Assembly: GCA_025201865.1 (NCBI GenBank)
Contig: MU602963.1
Location: forward strand, 1-29,511
DNA: 29,511 nt
Origin: Ramicandelaber brevisporus
Lineage: Eukaryota > Kickxellomycota > Ramicandelaberales > Ramicandelaberaceae
Direction: 5' to 3'
Translations under genes and position numbers: made by a program
In this document: in pieces, positions 10,670-19,564 of the stretch
How positions within the stretch are numbered: the stretch's first letter is position 1
Layout: each line of letters begins with the position of its first letter
Notes under the pieces: generated by a model
The model's input: only the letters and a program-made list of their open reading frames with translations
Told to the model about the DNA's origin: nothing
Databases searched by the model: none

Positions 10670-12826
10670 CGTTGCTGATACTGATACTGGTGCTGTTACT
10701 GGCGCTGTTACTGGTGCTGATACTGATGCTGTTGATGATACAGAATCCGCTTCGGAGATATCAGGGATGACTGACTTTCGAGCATCTGCTTTGGACTTTG
10801 GCTGAGGCGGAGGAGCTGGCTGAGCTAGGGGTAATGTTGGCGGCGGCACCATGTCATCGTCGAGCTTGACAGCTGCTCTTCTGGGCTTTGGAGGTGCTCT
10901 CGCTGGAACAGTAGTCGTTGTTGTCGCAGCGGNNNNNNNNNNNNNNNNNNNNNNNNNNNNNNNNNNNNNNNNNNNNNNNNNNNNNNNNNNNNNNNNNNNN
11001 NNNNNNNNNNNNNNNNNNNNNNNNNNNNNNNNNNNNNNNNNNNNNNNNNNNNNNNNNNNNNNNNNNNNNNNNNNNNNNNNNNNNNNNNNNNNNNNNNNNN
11101 NNNNNNNNNNNNNNNNNNNNNNNNNNNNNNNNNNNNNNNNNNNNNNNNNNNNNNNNNNNNNNNNNNNNNNNNNNNNNNNNNNNNNNNNNNNNNNNNNNNN
11201 NNNNNNNNNNNNNNNNNNNNNNNNNNNNNNNNNNNNNNNNNNNNNNNNNNNNNNNNNNNNNNNNNNNNNNNNNNNNNNNNNNNNNNNNNNNNNNNNNNNN
11301 NNNNNNNNNNNNNNNNNNNNNNNNNNNNNNNNNNNNNNNNNNNNNNNNNNNNNNNNNNNNNNNNNNNNNNNNNNNNNNNNNNNNNNNNNNNNNNNNNNNN
11401 NNNNNNNNNNNNNNNNNNNNNNNNNNNNNNNNNNNNNNNNNNNNNNNNNNNNNNNNNNNNNNNNNNNNNNNNNNNNNNNNNNNNNNNNNNNNNNNNNNNN
11501 NNNNNNNNNNNNNNNNNNNNNNNNNNNNNNNNNNNNNNNNNNNNNNNNNNNNNNNNNNNNNNNNNNNNNNNNNNNNNNNNNNNNNNNNNNNNNNNNNNNN
11601 NNNNNNNNNNNNNNNNNNNNNNNNNNNNNNNNNNNNNNNNNNNNNNNNNNNNNNNNNNNNNNNNNNNNNNNNNNNNNNNNNNNNNNNNNNNNNNNNNNNN
11701 NNNNNNNNNNNNNNNNNNNNNNNNNNNNNNNNNNNNNNNNNNNNNNNNNNNNNNNNNNNNNNNNNNNNNNNNNNNNNNNNNNNNNNNNNNNNNNNNNNNN
11801 NNNNNNNNNNNNNNNNNNNNNNNNNNNNNNNNNNNNNNNNNNNNNNNNNNNNNNNNNNNNNNNNNNNNNNNNNNNNNNNNNNNNNNNNNNNNNNNNNNNN
11901 NNTGGCGGCGGCACCATGTCATCGTCGAGCTTGACAGCTGCTCTTCTGGGCTTTGGAGGTGCTCTCGCTGGAACAGTAGTCGTTGTTGTCGCAGCGGTAG
12001 TGGCTGCTGTAGTGGATGTGTTACCAAGGGGGAGTGCACGCTGGGGCTGCTTCCTGGCTTGGTTAGCTGGTGTCTTGGCTGGCGCCTTCGTGCCAGTAGT
12101 TGCGTGAGAAACAGCGGCTGCACCAGCCAGAGCAGAGTTGGCGCCGGATGCTCTTCTCGAGCTGATAGTTGCGGGGCTGTGGCTTTGAGGATCCATGGAC
12201 ATTGCTGGTGACACTGCTGGCGACTTGGTGATATGCTGCTGATTGGACAGTGGAGTTGGCTTAGTTGATGACGAGGGCATGAATAAAGCTGGCTTCTTTT
12301 GTCGATTCAGTGATGCATTTTGGGATATTGAGGGTGTCTGTAAGGGCTGTTGAGGCATTGGAGGCATTGGAGTTACCGGCATTTCCTCATACTTGTCGAA
12401 CCTAATATTACTATCTAATACTTGCAATGTATAACTGTCACTCACTGGATCATATAAAAACACACAATCTATCCCTCCACCACTTCCACCACTTCCATTA
12501 TTGCTATTACTGTGATTTGATGCAAAGCTGAGTGGTTGGCTCTGCTCATGTTTGCCACTAAATCTGCTAGTGGATGTTCGCAGAGACGCCATGTCATTAT
12601 CTGTGTATGTCAATCTACCATCGTTATTACTACTTCCACCACCACCACTGGATGCTTTATTACTATTGGCGGTAACTGAACTGGAGTTTAAGATTGAGTC
12701 AAACTCTGCCGCTGTTGAAGAGTTTGTAAAGTGAAGGGCATGTAGTGCACTCGTATCTGGTCTGCCGGCTATGGATGGACCAAGCCTAACCACACGTTCA
12801 CTGCCATCAAACAACACCTCTTCCAT
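9662..12826 (-). CDS. EAF-family RNA polymerase II elongation factor (ELL-associated)
   Basis: EAF proteins partner ELL and stimulate Pol II elongation in the nucleus. The N-terminus matches the EAF fold: VVRLGPSI followed by SALHALHF, then, after a Ser/Asn/Gly insertion, GIDCVFLYDPVSDSYTLQVL. The middle is Pro/Ala/Thr-rich. The C-terminus is strongly acidic with 29 consecutive Gln before a SEHDDLFGG...SSDDD end, as in EAF transactivation tails. I chose the ATG at 12826-12824. The frame extends 19 codons further up only to a TTG and then a stop. The gene contains 970 Ns flanked by a 95-base duplication. Collapsing one copy together with the Ns removes 355 codons in frame, leaving about 699 aa. 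The family assignment rests on motif resemblance and is good, not certain. Confidence 0.8.
9737..9823 (-). repeat. 29-codon polyglutamine tract in the EAF protein
   Basis: An uninterrupted run of 29 Gln codons, CAG and CAA mixed, near the C-terminus, between an ALHP segment and the acidic SEHDDLFGG end. It is the longest pure Q run in the window. Confidence 0.97.
10838..10932. repeat. Left copy of a 95-bp duplication abutting the assembly gap
   Basis: These 95 bases are identical to 11903-11997 and end exactly where the Ns begin. Both copies encode the same stretch of the EAF protein in the same frame. This is the pattern of two contigs whose ends overlap but were scaffolded rather than merged. 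Confidence 0.97.
10933..11902. other. Assembly gap (970 N), probably spurious
   Basis: The run consists entirely of N. Because the sequence on its left edge and its right edge is the same 95 bases, the true gap length may be zero or even negative. A real tandem repeat longer than the sequencing insert is the alternative. Translations crossing the gap should not be trusted. Confidence 0.98.
11903..11997. repeat. Right copy of the 95-bp duplication abutting the assembly gap
   Basis: This copy starts at the first base after the Ns and is identical to 10838-10932. It continues without a break into the rest of the EAF coding frame, which is the continuous reading expected if one copy is an assembly artefact. 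Confidence 0.97.
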
Positions 12827-12839
12827 CAGGGCTAATCTT
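12824..12839 (-). repeat. 16-bp block ending in the EAF start codon
   Basis: On the minus strand this reads AAGATTAGCCCTGATG, the last three bases being the chosen EAF ATG. The same 16 bases recur at 13279-13294 upstream of the neighbouring gene, again ending in ATG. It could be a shared translational or promoter element, or the trace of a local duplication. Confidence 0.85.
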
Positions 12840-12917
12840 TTTTTTTTTTCGAGATATTTTGGTTTTAAATTATAATCAAACAATGAATTGAGTTAAGAGG
12901 TTCGGGCCAGCTTGGGT

Positions 12918-13281
12918 TCAACGTGTCTCGGAGGATGGGAAGTAGGTGGAGGAGTTGAATGTGAATCGGAGCGATGGTCGTATACCGGGGTCGAAGTGCA
13001 GCCATTTGCCCATCGTATCTTTCCATTCGCGATAGAGCTTGTATTCTTTCTTGCGTCTCTTTGGTCTCAGGCGCTCGGCAATGGTCTTGGATTCGGCATA
13101 TAAATGGATCTTGAGACGCCGCTCAATGTTGCGGATGGCGCGGCAGAGGATGCCTTCAGCTGTGACATGCACTGGCTGTTCTGGATCGTTTGCTTCGATG
13201 TGTGCTCTGCGGATCTGCCACAGCACCTCAGAGAAGATGGTCGGTGCCGCCGGGATTCCGCGTTCGAACCGTCGGCCACAT
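12918..13281 (-). CDS. Small basic protein of unknown function (5' end unresolved)
   Basis: I do not recognise this protein. The clearly coding part ends with TGA at 12918-12920 and is open up to 13280. Its codons favour ATC, CTC, AAG, CGC and TAC, and its sequence is non-repetitive: IRRAHIEANDPEQPVHV early, ERRLKIHLYAES in the middle, RPKRRKKEYKLYREWKD late. It is about 100 aa, strongly basic, with no evident signal or membrane segment. There is no ATG in this frame. The best start I can propose is the ATG at 13281-13279 (MWPT), joined by a 55-base GT-AG intron (13215-13269) to the codon at 13214; that joins in frame, but the donor is weak. An acceptor at about 13227 is also possible. The protein lies only about 90 bp upstream of EAF on the same strand. 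A mitochondrial ribosomal or other RNA-binding role would fit its composition but is a guess. Confidence 0.6.
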
Positions 13282-13294
13282 CAGGGCTAATCTT
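13279..13294 (-). repeat. Second copy of the 16-bp block ending in ATG
   Basis: This is identical to 12824-12839 when read on the minus strand. Its terminal ATG is the proposed start of the small basic protein. The flanking bases differ from those of the other copy, so the identity is limited to these 16 positions. Confidence 0.85.
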
Positions 13295-13471
13295 CGTGTG
13301 TGCGTACTTTGTCTCTCGCTTTTCTTTCTTTTCTTCTTTTTCTTTTTTCGGTTTGCAGTGTTTTGCGCGCACAAAAAGAAACGAAACGAAAAGAAACAAT
13401 CCTTTCCTTCATCACAGGCTTTCAGATCAAAGCGCACTCGATCGTTGTTGCTGCAGACAGGGTGAATAGCG
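13295..13471. promoter_or_regulatory. Divergent intergenic region with a long pyrimidine tract
   Basis: This interval lies between the small basic gene (minus) and the nucleoporin gene (plus). It carries a pyrimidine-rich plus-strand stretch at about 13308-13350 followed by an A-rich stretch at about 13370-13400. It probably holds both promoters. I see no convincing TATA box or conserved operator. Confidence 0.4.
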
Positions 13472-16400
13472 ATGCGAGCAGTCAACACGAACAAAGGGTC
13501 ACGTCCGTCAACGCCATACGAGCGACGACCACCGCGCACTGCCCTGGCTCACCGAAGCAACGAGGTACAGAAAGTACGTTCGACAGAGTGAGTGAGTGAC
13601 ACGAGGTACACGGCATTCAACTCATGCAGCTCTACTTGCACAGTGCACACTGCACAATGTGGTGAATCGCGCATAGTGGAGTGTATCCAATGGCTCAATG
13701 CAGCACTATATAGATATATGCATGGCAATACTAACATGATTTTACGCGCTATCACTTGTTGTTATATTGCGCTTGCTTGTTTGCTTGCTTGCTTGTTTAC
13801 TCATTTTGCTCAATACAGGGAACACCATCTCGATTCCGAGATGTGATCAGAACGGTGTTTCAGACTCCACTGCGATTGTTTAGTGGTAGCAGCACAGATG
13901 CGTTTATAATCCCAAATCAGCCTCGTCCAGAACGCCATGTTACATTTGCACCAACTGTGGAGATTCAACGCACTGTATCTGACGATGGAAATGTCATCTC
14001 AACTGAACCACTCTCCGATATGGAAACGGACATTGGCACCGACACAGACGCATACGCATACACAGCAAATGGCAACAATATGCAGGAAGTTGATAATGAT
14101 GAAGGACAAGGAGGAGGAGGAAGAGAAGAAGAGAGAGGTGATAACGATGGCGATGATGAAACGATCGGTCAGTCTGCATTTGGGCTAACAGGAGATGCTA
14201 ACCAGATTGAGGATATGAGACAGAGTGGTGCGAGATTTGCCTCATTGGCTGCGTCCGCTGCCATGGATAATGTCCATGCAGCAGCTACAGCGGCATCTCC
14301 AAGTAGAGCAATCGATATCACACACGACGATGAAGACCCCATTGTGCTGGATGGTGACAATGATCAGGGAATGGAGATGGAGATGGAAGAAGGTGATGTG
14401 CAGTCGATTTTCACTGGTAGACCAACTCAACAGTCGAATGACTCGATTGAAGATAGCGATGTCGATTTGAGCGAACATGCCTCATCTGTGCCGTCTGACT
14501 TTGAAGTATCTCAAGCCTCCTCTGCTGATGAGCATGAGCATGAGCCATTCGCTTCTCCTCAGCAGCAGCAACCACAGCAACAGCCACAACAGCGTCAGCA
14601 ACAGCCACGCCCCTTCAGACACAGCAAGGCATCGGATTTGTCGTTTGCCGCACCTCCTATGGGCCATCCATTTGCGACATCTTCATCTGGCTTTGGACCT
14701 GATTCAACTCCGCGCAACCAGCGCTCAGTCACTCAGCAGCATCAACAAGAACCACAGCAGCTTCTCTCTCCGCGCGCTGAAGCTACCAACCGTACTTTGG
14801 CTGCCCATTTCCTTAACAAGAGTCGCTCTGGCCAAGTCTCGTCCCCACAGGAAGTTGCCCAATGCTATCGTTTAATGCAACAGAGCGCCTCTCCCGAAGT
14901 CATCCAGCCCCGCACGCCAGGTCGTGTTGCCCTAGCTGGAGCCACTCCGTTCCCAAACAAGGTTCGTCGCGGTCTCGACGGTCGCCCGATACCTATTCAG
15001 CAGCAGCAGCAGCAGCAACAGACACAGCCACATGTATCTGCAACTCCTTCAGCTACCTCTTCGTCTTCTGCGAGTGGTTTCCGTGCCACTGGACAGAGTT
15101 CATTCTATTCATCAAACACTGTTGGTCGCTTCAGAGTGCGTCCAAAGATGCCAGTTGGCCTCGGTTTTGGTATCCCACAAATGATGTCTGGCATCGCTCG
15201 AAGTGGAACTCCTGCTCTGGCTGGCCGTACAAACATCGCCGCTCCATCACCAGCTGTCCCATCGAAGAACTCGAATCAGCCACGTGCAGTCGCTCCGGCA
15301 TCGAAGCACCTTGTCTCTGTTTTGAGCAAGCTTCCACCAATTCAGACTCTTGATGTTCCTGTCGTCCCTGCGGCGGATGCTTTATCGTCGTCAAGTGCTG
15401 AATTCAAGCCAATTGAGCCCAGAATTACGAAGCGTTCCATTGAACCACTTGCCCCAAGCATTACTGCTGGCTCTGGTCCCTCCAACAAGGCCGCCACTGA
15501 GGCTGCAGCATCAACTCCATTCTCGTCACTGTTTGGTGCCAAGAAGAGTGAGTCGATTAAACCTGCAATGCCAGCTGTCTCTGCCATGCCTGCTAAACCA
15601 CTGGAGTTGCCCAAGACACAGCCAGCACTTCCAAAGCAGACTGAGCCTGCTACATTCAAGACTTTTGAATCGGCTAAAGCTCCGGCTGTGTCGAAGCCCG
15701 TCTCTGTTCCCTCTGCATTTGAGACTAAACCATTCGGTGTAGCACCACCACCAAAGGCTGTTGCGCCAGCATCAAAGCCAGTCGAGACGCAGACAGCGTC
15801 CCTCTTCTCACCACCTCCAGTGTCATCAAAATCTGTGCAATCTGTGCAGCCTGTGCAGTCCATCTTCAAGCCCACTGCTCCAGCTGTCCAACTGGCCGCT
15901 CCATTACAAGCCAAGCCTCTCATCCCACCAGTTGCAGTTACTGTTGCAACAGCTACTACAGCTACAGCTGCCCCTGCTCCTGTTTCCCTCATGCCAACTG
16001 GTCCCAAGCCACACCCGCCAGTTACAACTGCAGTTAGCACATTCAAGTTCGACTTGGACAGTGCGGCGTCACTTTCTCTCCCTTATCCGAAGACAACCAT
16101 CCATTCCATCAACGTCCTCTCAGCTGACAAGCTGCCCAAATTCAGCTTCCCATCTCTCTCTCATTCTGGATACTCTCTCTCCCAGCTCTCTACCACGACT
16201 CCAACCTCCACTTCAACCACAGTTGCTCCAGCTATCACAGCGTCGGCGTCAGTTCCAGAGACATCTGCTATCAGCGTCAATCCATTTGCCAAGTTCCTTC
16301 CCAAAGCTGGTGAATGGACCTGCGACACGTGTTTGAGCAAAAATGTCGCTTCTGACCAGCAGTGCGCCGCCTGTGAAGCTCCAAAGGGTGGCAAGCCAGC

Positions 16401-16782
16401 TCCATCAACTGCGTCGGCTCCAAAGCCCACTCCAAAGCCAGCTGTTACTGCGTCTGCTACTGCTCCCGTTGTTGCCCCGCCAATGGATAGCAGCAACCCA
16501 TTTGCCAAGTTCCTCCCGAAGGCTGACGAATGGACATGCTCAACTTGTCTTGGCAAGAACAAGATTTCTGATCAACAGTGCGCTGCATGCGAGGCTCCCA
16601 AGCCTGGCTCATCAAAGGCACCGGCGCCAAAGCCGGCTGTCTCTGCGCTGCCACCAATGGATAGCAGCAACCCGTTCGCCAAATTTATGGCCAAGCCTGG
16701 TGAGTGGACATGCGGTACCTGTCTCAGTAAGAACAAGCCAGCTGATACGCAATGTGCAGCATGTGAAGCACCGAAGCCCTGA
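13472..16782 (+). CDS. Nucleoporin-like protein with three RanBP2-type zinc fingers (Nup153-like), one intron
   Basis: Exon 1 runs from the ATG at 13472 to 13564 (31 codons). Exon 2 runs 13819-16782, giving about 1018 aa. The N-terminus reads MRAVNTNKGSRPSTPYERRP and continues across the splice into RFRDVIRTVFQTPLRLF, a likely amphipathic membrane- or lamina-proximal helix. The middle is acidic, then Ser/Pro/Gln-rich with sparse FG motifs (GFGPDS, SSLFGAKK, KPFGVA). The C-terminus holds three W-x-C-x2-C-x10-C-x2-C fingers at about aa 863-888, 934-959 and 992-1017, each preceded by NPFAKF; the last ends at the stop. Nup153 carries fingers of the same style, which bind Ran. A role at the nuclear pore basket is inferred. 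Another RanBP2-finger protein remains possible because FG repeats are few. Confidence 0.78.
13565..13818 (+). other. Spliceosomal intron in the nucleoporin-like gene
   Basis: The donor is GTACAG at 13565, the branch point is a perfect TACTAAC at 13729-13735, and the acceptor is CAATACAG ending at 13818. No AG occurs between the branch point and the acceptor, although they are 84 bases apart. Both exons join in phase 0. A second donor, GTACGT at 13574, would add three codons and also keep the frame, so the exact 5' splice site is undecided. Confidence 0.85.
15000..15023 (+). repeat. Short CAG/CAA glutamine tract in the nucleoporin-like protein
   Basis: A run of Gln codons, mostly CAG, within the Ser/Pro-rich middle region. 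Another Q/P-rich stretch lies near 14560-14610. Confidence 0.9.
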
Positions 16783-16955
16783 AACACACATTCTCTTTCC
16801 CTCATCTTCCATATATTCTCATTTATCATCTTTACTTTTTCATTTAAATAATCTAGTTATTTTATCGTTTAGGCCATTATGAATGTCATTATATAGAAGT
16901 GAAAGAGGACACAGTAACATACAGGAGTCATTAGCAGTAAGTAATAGTTGAGTTA

Positions 16956-18653
16956 TTAGTTGATGCCGATGGAGACGTGCACGGTTGGAGTGTAATCCCA
17001 CACAAACTTCTCCCATGGACGATGCAGTTCATCAATCTTGCACACTGGCGCAATAACCACAAGCTCGACCACCTCAATAAACGCGGCCATTGACGGCTCC
17101 ATGTTCATCACAACCTCACGAATAACAGCTCCGTTGTGGTCCAGATCACGCGGATCCACAATATCCAGCACACGCTGCGGCTTGCCATGCGCATACAGCA
17201 CGATGAAATAGGCGGGAGTGGTGTCAATGTAGCGACGGTCGACTTGGAACTTGATCTGCATCGTGTTGGATAAATGGATTGGCAGCAGAGCGGTCTTGGC
17301 AGAGTTGAAGATTGTGATGCCGTGAGGGTTTCCGCTGGATGTCAAAGTGGCCCAGTCTGGGACAGGGAAAATGTTAGGCGCGGCCATGACATTGGGGCCG
17401 TTCATGCCTGCGAGCGGAGAAGTTGGGATGGTGGTGCCGGTGAGAGTTGGGTCGAAGGCGGTGGACAAGGTTTGCATCACAGTGTTGTCGCTGGAACCAA
17501 GACCAGTGGGCTGAAGAACGGACAGCGGATTGCCCATGGAGGCGAGCGGGTTCATGTTGTTGCTTTCAAGACCAGCAGCAGCAGCAGTGGGTGGCGGTGA
17601 TGGGGTGAATGAGCCAAAGGTGCTTCCCCGCGGGAGGAGAACAGGCAGTGCACGTGGCACTGGATTGGCGGCAACCTGCTCAGTGTCCACCTTGGGCACG
17701 GTGTTTGATGCATGCTTAAGAGCCTTGTTGATGAGCGAAACTGGAGACTCGTTGGTGGTGTCACCAGCCGGGTTTGAGCCAGGCATTGGTCCAGAGCCAC
17801 CAGCAAATCCATTAACAGTGTCAAATGAGCTCCAGGCGGAGCCAGACCATTTGCCTAGACCCACAGCCTGGCCAGTCGCCGAACCATCTCCGGCAATAGC
17901 GGCACTAGCGCCATCCTTAGAGTTCATGCGAGACTCGGCTGCACCATTTACAGCTGTGCCAGCCATCACCACATTTGGAACGCCACCATTGCCAGCAGCA
18001 GAGAACCCAGTGCTTGCATTCATGTCGCCAGTGGTTGGATTGACTGCACTGGTAACCTGATTGGCACCCTTGGCATCGGTTTGAATGAGGTTAGCAATGT
18101 TGCCGGTAGCCATCATGGCATTCTTGGAGGCGATGGCCATGTTACCTTTGGAATCCATACCGCTTGCAACATCGTTTGAGCCGGCAGTCTTGAAGGAGCC
18201 GAGCGGACCACCGTCAGCAGATGCGCTGAAGCCAGTGGCACCTTTGCCGGTCATGCCAACGACGCTGCTGGCAACTTGACCGAGGCTGGAAGCAACAACA
18301 GTAGCAGAGGACAGGTTTGGCGGGATGACATCACCGTCACGCTTGGTGAATGGTTCTGGAGATGGAGCAGACTCAGCAACAGCCGGAGCAGCAGTAGCAG
18401 GAGCAGCAGTAGCGGTGGTGGGGATACCAGAATGGAAGGGCGACGATGAGACTTGGGAGAGGAGTTCATTGACGGAGACACCATTGGACATGAGGCTGTC
18501 GGGACTTGCAACGGTGAGACCAGACGGGAGAGCAATGGGCAGCAATCCGTGAGTGCCTGGGATCGGCACCTCTGGAGCGCCAACTCCCAGAGGACGAGCA
18601 GAAGTAGAAATTGCAAATGCAGCAAGGGTGTAAAGAGAGATTAAACGGCGCAT
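16956..18653 (-). CDS. Predicted secreted protein of unknown function
   Basis: The protein has 565 aa and I recognise no family. It starts MRRLISLYTLAAFAISTSA, a standard signal peptide (Arg-Arg n-region, hydrophobic core, small residues before the likely cut). A dibasic KR near aa 105 (FTKRDGD) could be a Kex2 site. The body, aa 110-300, is Gly/Ala/Asn/Ser-rich with no long runs (for example MDSKGNMAIAS, NPTTGDMNASTGF) and resembles a stalk or cell-wall filler. The last 140 residues look like a folded domain: FNSAKTALLPIHL, FQVDRRYIDTTPAYFIVLYAH, FIEVVELVVIAPVCK and WEKFVWDYTP. There is no C-terminal hydrophobic segment that would suggest a GPI anchor. It converges on the nucleoporin gene with about 170 bp between the stops. 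A secreted or wall-associated role is inferred from the signal peptide alone. Confidence 0.8.
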   Translation of the reverse strand: MRRLISLYTLAAFAISTSARPLGVGAPEVPIPGTHGLLPIALPSGLTVASPDSLMSNGVSVNELLSQVSSSPFHSGIPTTATAAPATAAPAVAESAPSPEPFTKRDGDVIPPNLSSATVVASSLGQVASSVVGMTGKGATGFSASADGGPLGSFKTAGSNDVASGMDSKGNMAIASKNAMMATGNIANLIQTDAKGANQVTSAVNPTTGDMNASTGFSAAGNGGVPNVVMAGTAVNGAAESRMNSKDGASAAIAGDGSATGQAVGLGKWSGSAWSSFDTVNGFAGGSGPMPGSNPAGDTTNESPVSLINKALKHASNTVPKVDTEQVAANPVPRALPVLLPRGSTFGSFTPSPPPTAAAAGLESNNMNPLASMGNPLSVLQPTGLGSSDNTVMQTLSTAFDPTLTGTTIPTSPLAGMNGPNVMAAPNIFPVPDWATLTSSGNPHGITIFNSAKTALLPIHLSNTMQIKFQVDRRYIDTTPAYFIVLYAHGKPQRVLDIVDPRDLDHNGAVIREVVMNMEPSMAAFIEVVELVVIAPVCKIDELHRPWEKFVWDYTPTVHVSIGIN

Positions 18654-19120
18654 TGTATACGCAGGCAGAGTAGATGGATTAGTAGTTGAATGTCGTGAGA
18701 GTGATTGATAAACGTCAAGGATGTCAAAGATGTGTCAAAGATGTCTACAAAAAAAGAGAAAAAGAAAGAAAGAAAGATGGATGGATGGATGGATGGATGG
18801 ATGGATGGAGCGGGGGAAAAGTGCGATGGAGAAGGAAAGGGAAAGACGCGCGATGGACACATGCTGCCGAGGTGTGTCAAACTCATTGATCAAAACAAAC
18901 TCCAAAGCGAAGGAGGTGTGCCGAACGAGGAGTGAAATTAGAAAGATTGAAATATTCTCCGTATATTTGCCATAAAGATGTTAATTACACTTGACCAAAA
19001 AGATAAAAGTAATTTAAAGAAGGAGGGGAGAGAGAGAGGAAACAGAGTATATATTGAACTAGTACAATAGATGAGGAGTTATAATGATAATATACGCCAA
19101 TGTACCCTTTACCTCCCTTC
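18654..19120. other. Intergenic region with purine tract and tetranucleotide repeat
   Basis: This separates two minus-strand genes, so it should contain the promoter of the secreted protein (right of 18653) and the 3' end of SmD3. It holds an A/G-rich run at about 18748-18775, the GATG repeat described separately, and another G/A-rich stretch near 19018-19045. I see no RNA gene or further coding region. Confidence 0.6.
18776..18809 (+). repeat. (GATG)n microsatellite
   Basis: About eight and a half perfect copies of the tetranucleotide GATG, directly preceded by a GAAA-type purine run. Open frames through it encode only MDGW-type repeats and are not genes. Confidence 0.97.
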
Positions 19121-19564
19121 TTACCGTCTATATCCAGATTGGGATGATTGACCACCACCACGGCTCCGACCTCCACCAGCACCTCCTCTCCGTTGTTGCT
19201 GATGGTGCTGCTGCTGCTGGCCGTCTTTACCGCGCTGAATAGATGACTTGCCTTTTACTACTCCAACGCCACGCGTCTTTTTGAGTCCGCCTTTGCTCGC
19301 TGCTGCCAGCTGAGTGAAAACCGGTGCATTCCGAAGCATATCAGGTACTACAAAGAACCGAATTTGAGATCCGCGAATGAACACTTGGTCAAGACGTGTT
19401 GATCTGCCGTCGCGGGCTGTCGAGGTGATATCGGTGAGCTGAACATTCATATTGTCCTCAACTTCGATTAATTTGCCGCGGTAGGTTGCGCCGTTGGCAA
19501 GCTCGAGTGTGATAATGTGGCCGAGGCTCTCGTGCAGCAGGAGGATAGGGACGCCGAGCACCAT
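19121..19564 (-). CDS. SMD3: Small nuclear ribonucleoprotein Sm D3
   Basis: SmD3 is one of the seven Sm proteins that form the ring on U1, U2, U4 and U5 snRNAs in the spliceosome. The 147-aa product begins MVLGVPILLLHESLGHIITL. Sm1 motif: LANGATYRGKLIEVEDNMNVQL at about aa 21-44, with the Asp-Asn-Met-Asn core. Sm2 motif: VFIRGSQIRFFVVPDML at about aa 60-77, where IRG is the RNA-binding signature. After NAPVF comes a tail rich in Gln, Gly and Arg (RRGGAGGGRSRGGG), the usual target of arginine methylation in D1 and D3 proteins. Length and order match the family and no intron is needed. It is transcribed divergently from the velvet gene. Confidence 0.97.
   Translation of the reverse strand: MVLGVPILLLHESLGHIITLELANGATYRGKLIEVEDNMNVQLTDITSTARDGRSTRLDQVFIRGSQIRFFVVPDMLRNAPVFTQLAAASKGGLKKTRGVGVVKGKSSIQRGKDGQQQQHHQQQRRGGAGGGRSRGGGQSSQSGYRR

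Noticed and set aside
12827..12883. Longer EAF N-terminus starting at a TTG codon.
   Set aside because: Nuclear genes rarely start at TTG, and the first ATG at 12826 already precedes the conserved domain.
9662..13281. Small basic gene and EAF considered as one spliced gene or an operon.
   Set aside because: EAF begins with its own domain at its own ATG and the small gene has its own stop. A shared transcript is possible but nothing in the sequence demonstrates it.
13225..13285. B-box-like GGTTCGAAC on the minus strand suggesting a tRNA gene.
   Set aside because: The flanking bases do not form a T-arm stem and no A box or acceptor stem is placed correctly.
13756..13818. In-frame ATG giving the nucleoporin-like protein a hydrophobic, signal-like N-terminus (MLLYCACLFACLL).
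   Set aside because: This stretch lies between a perfect TACTAAC branch point and an AG acceptor, so it is intron. The spliced start at 13472 gives a basic N-terminus that fits a nuclear protein.
18686..18975. Overlapping plus-strand frames of 67-84 codons through the GATG repeat.
   Set aside because: Their content is translated microsatellite and purine tract, with no domain or codon bias.
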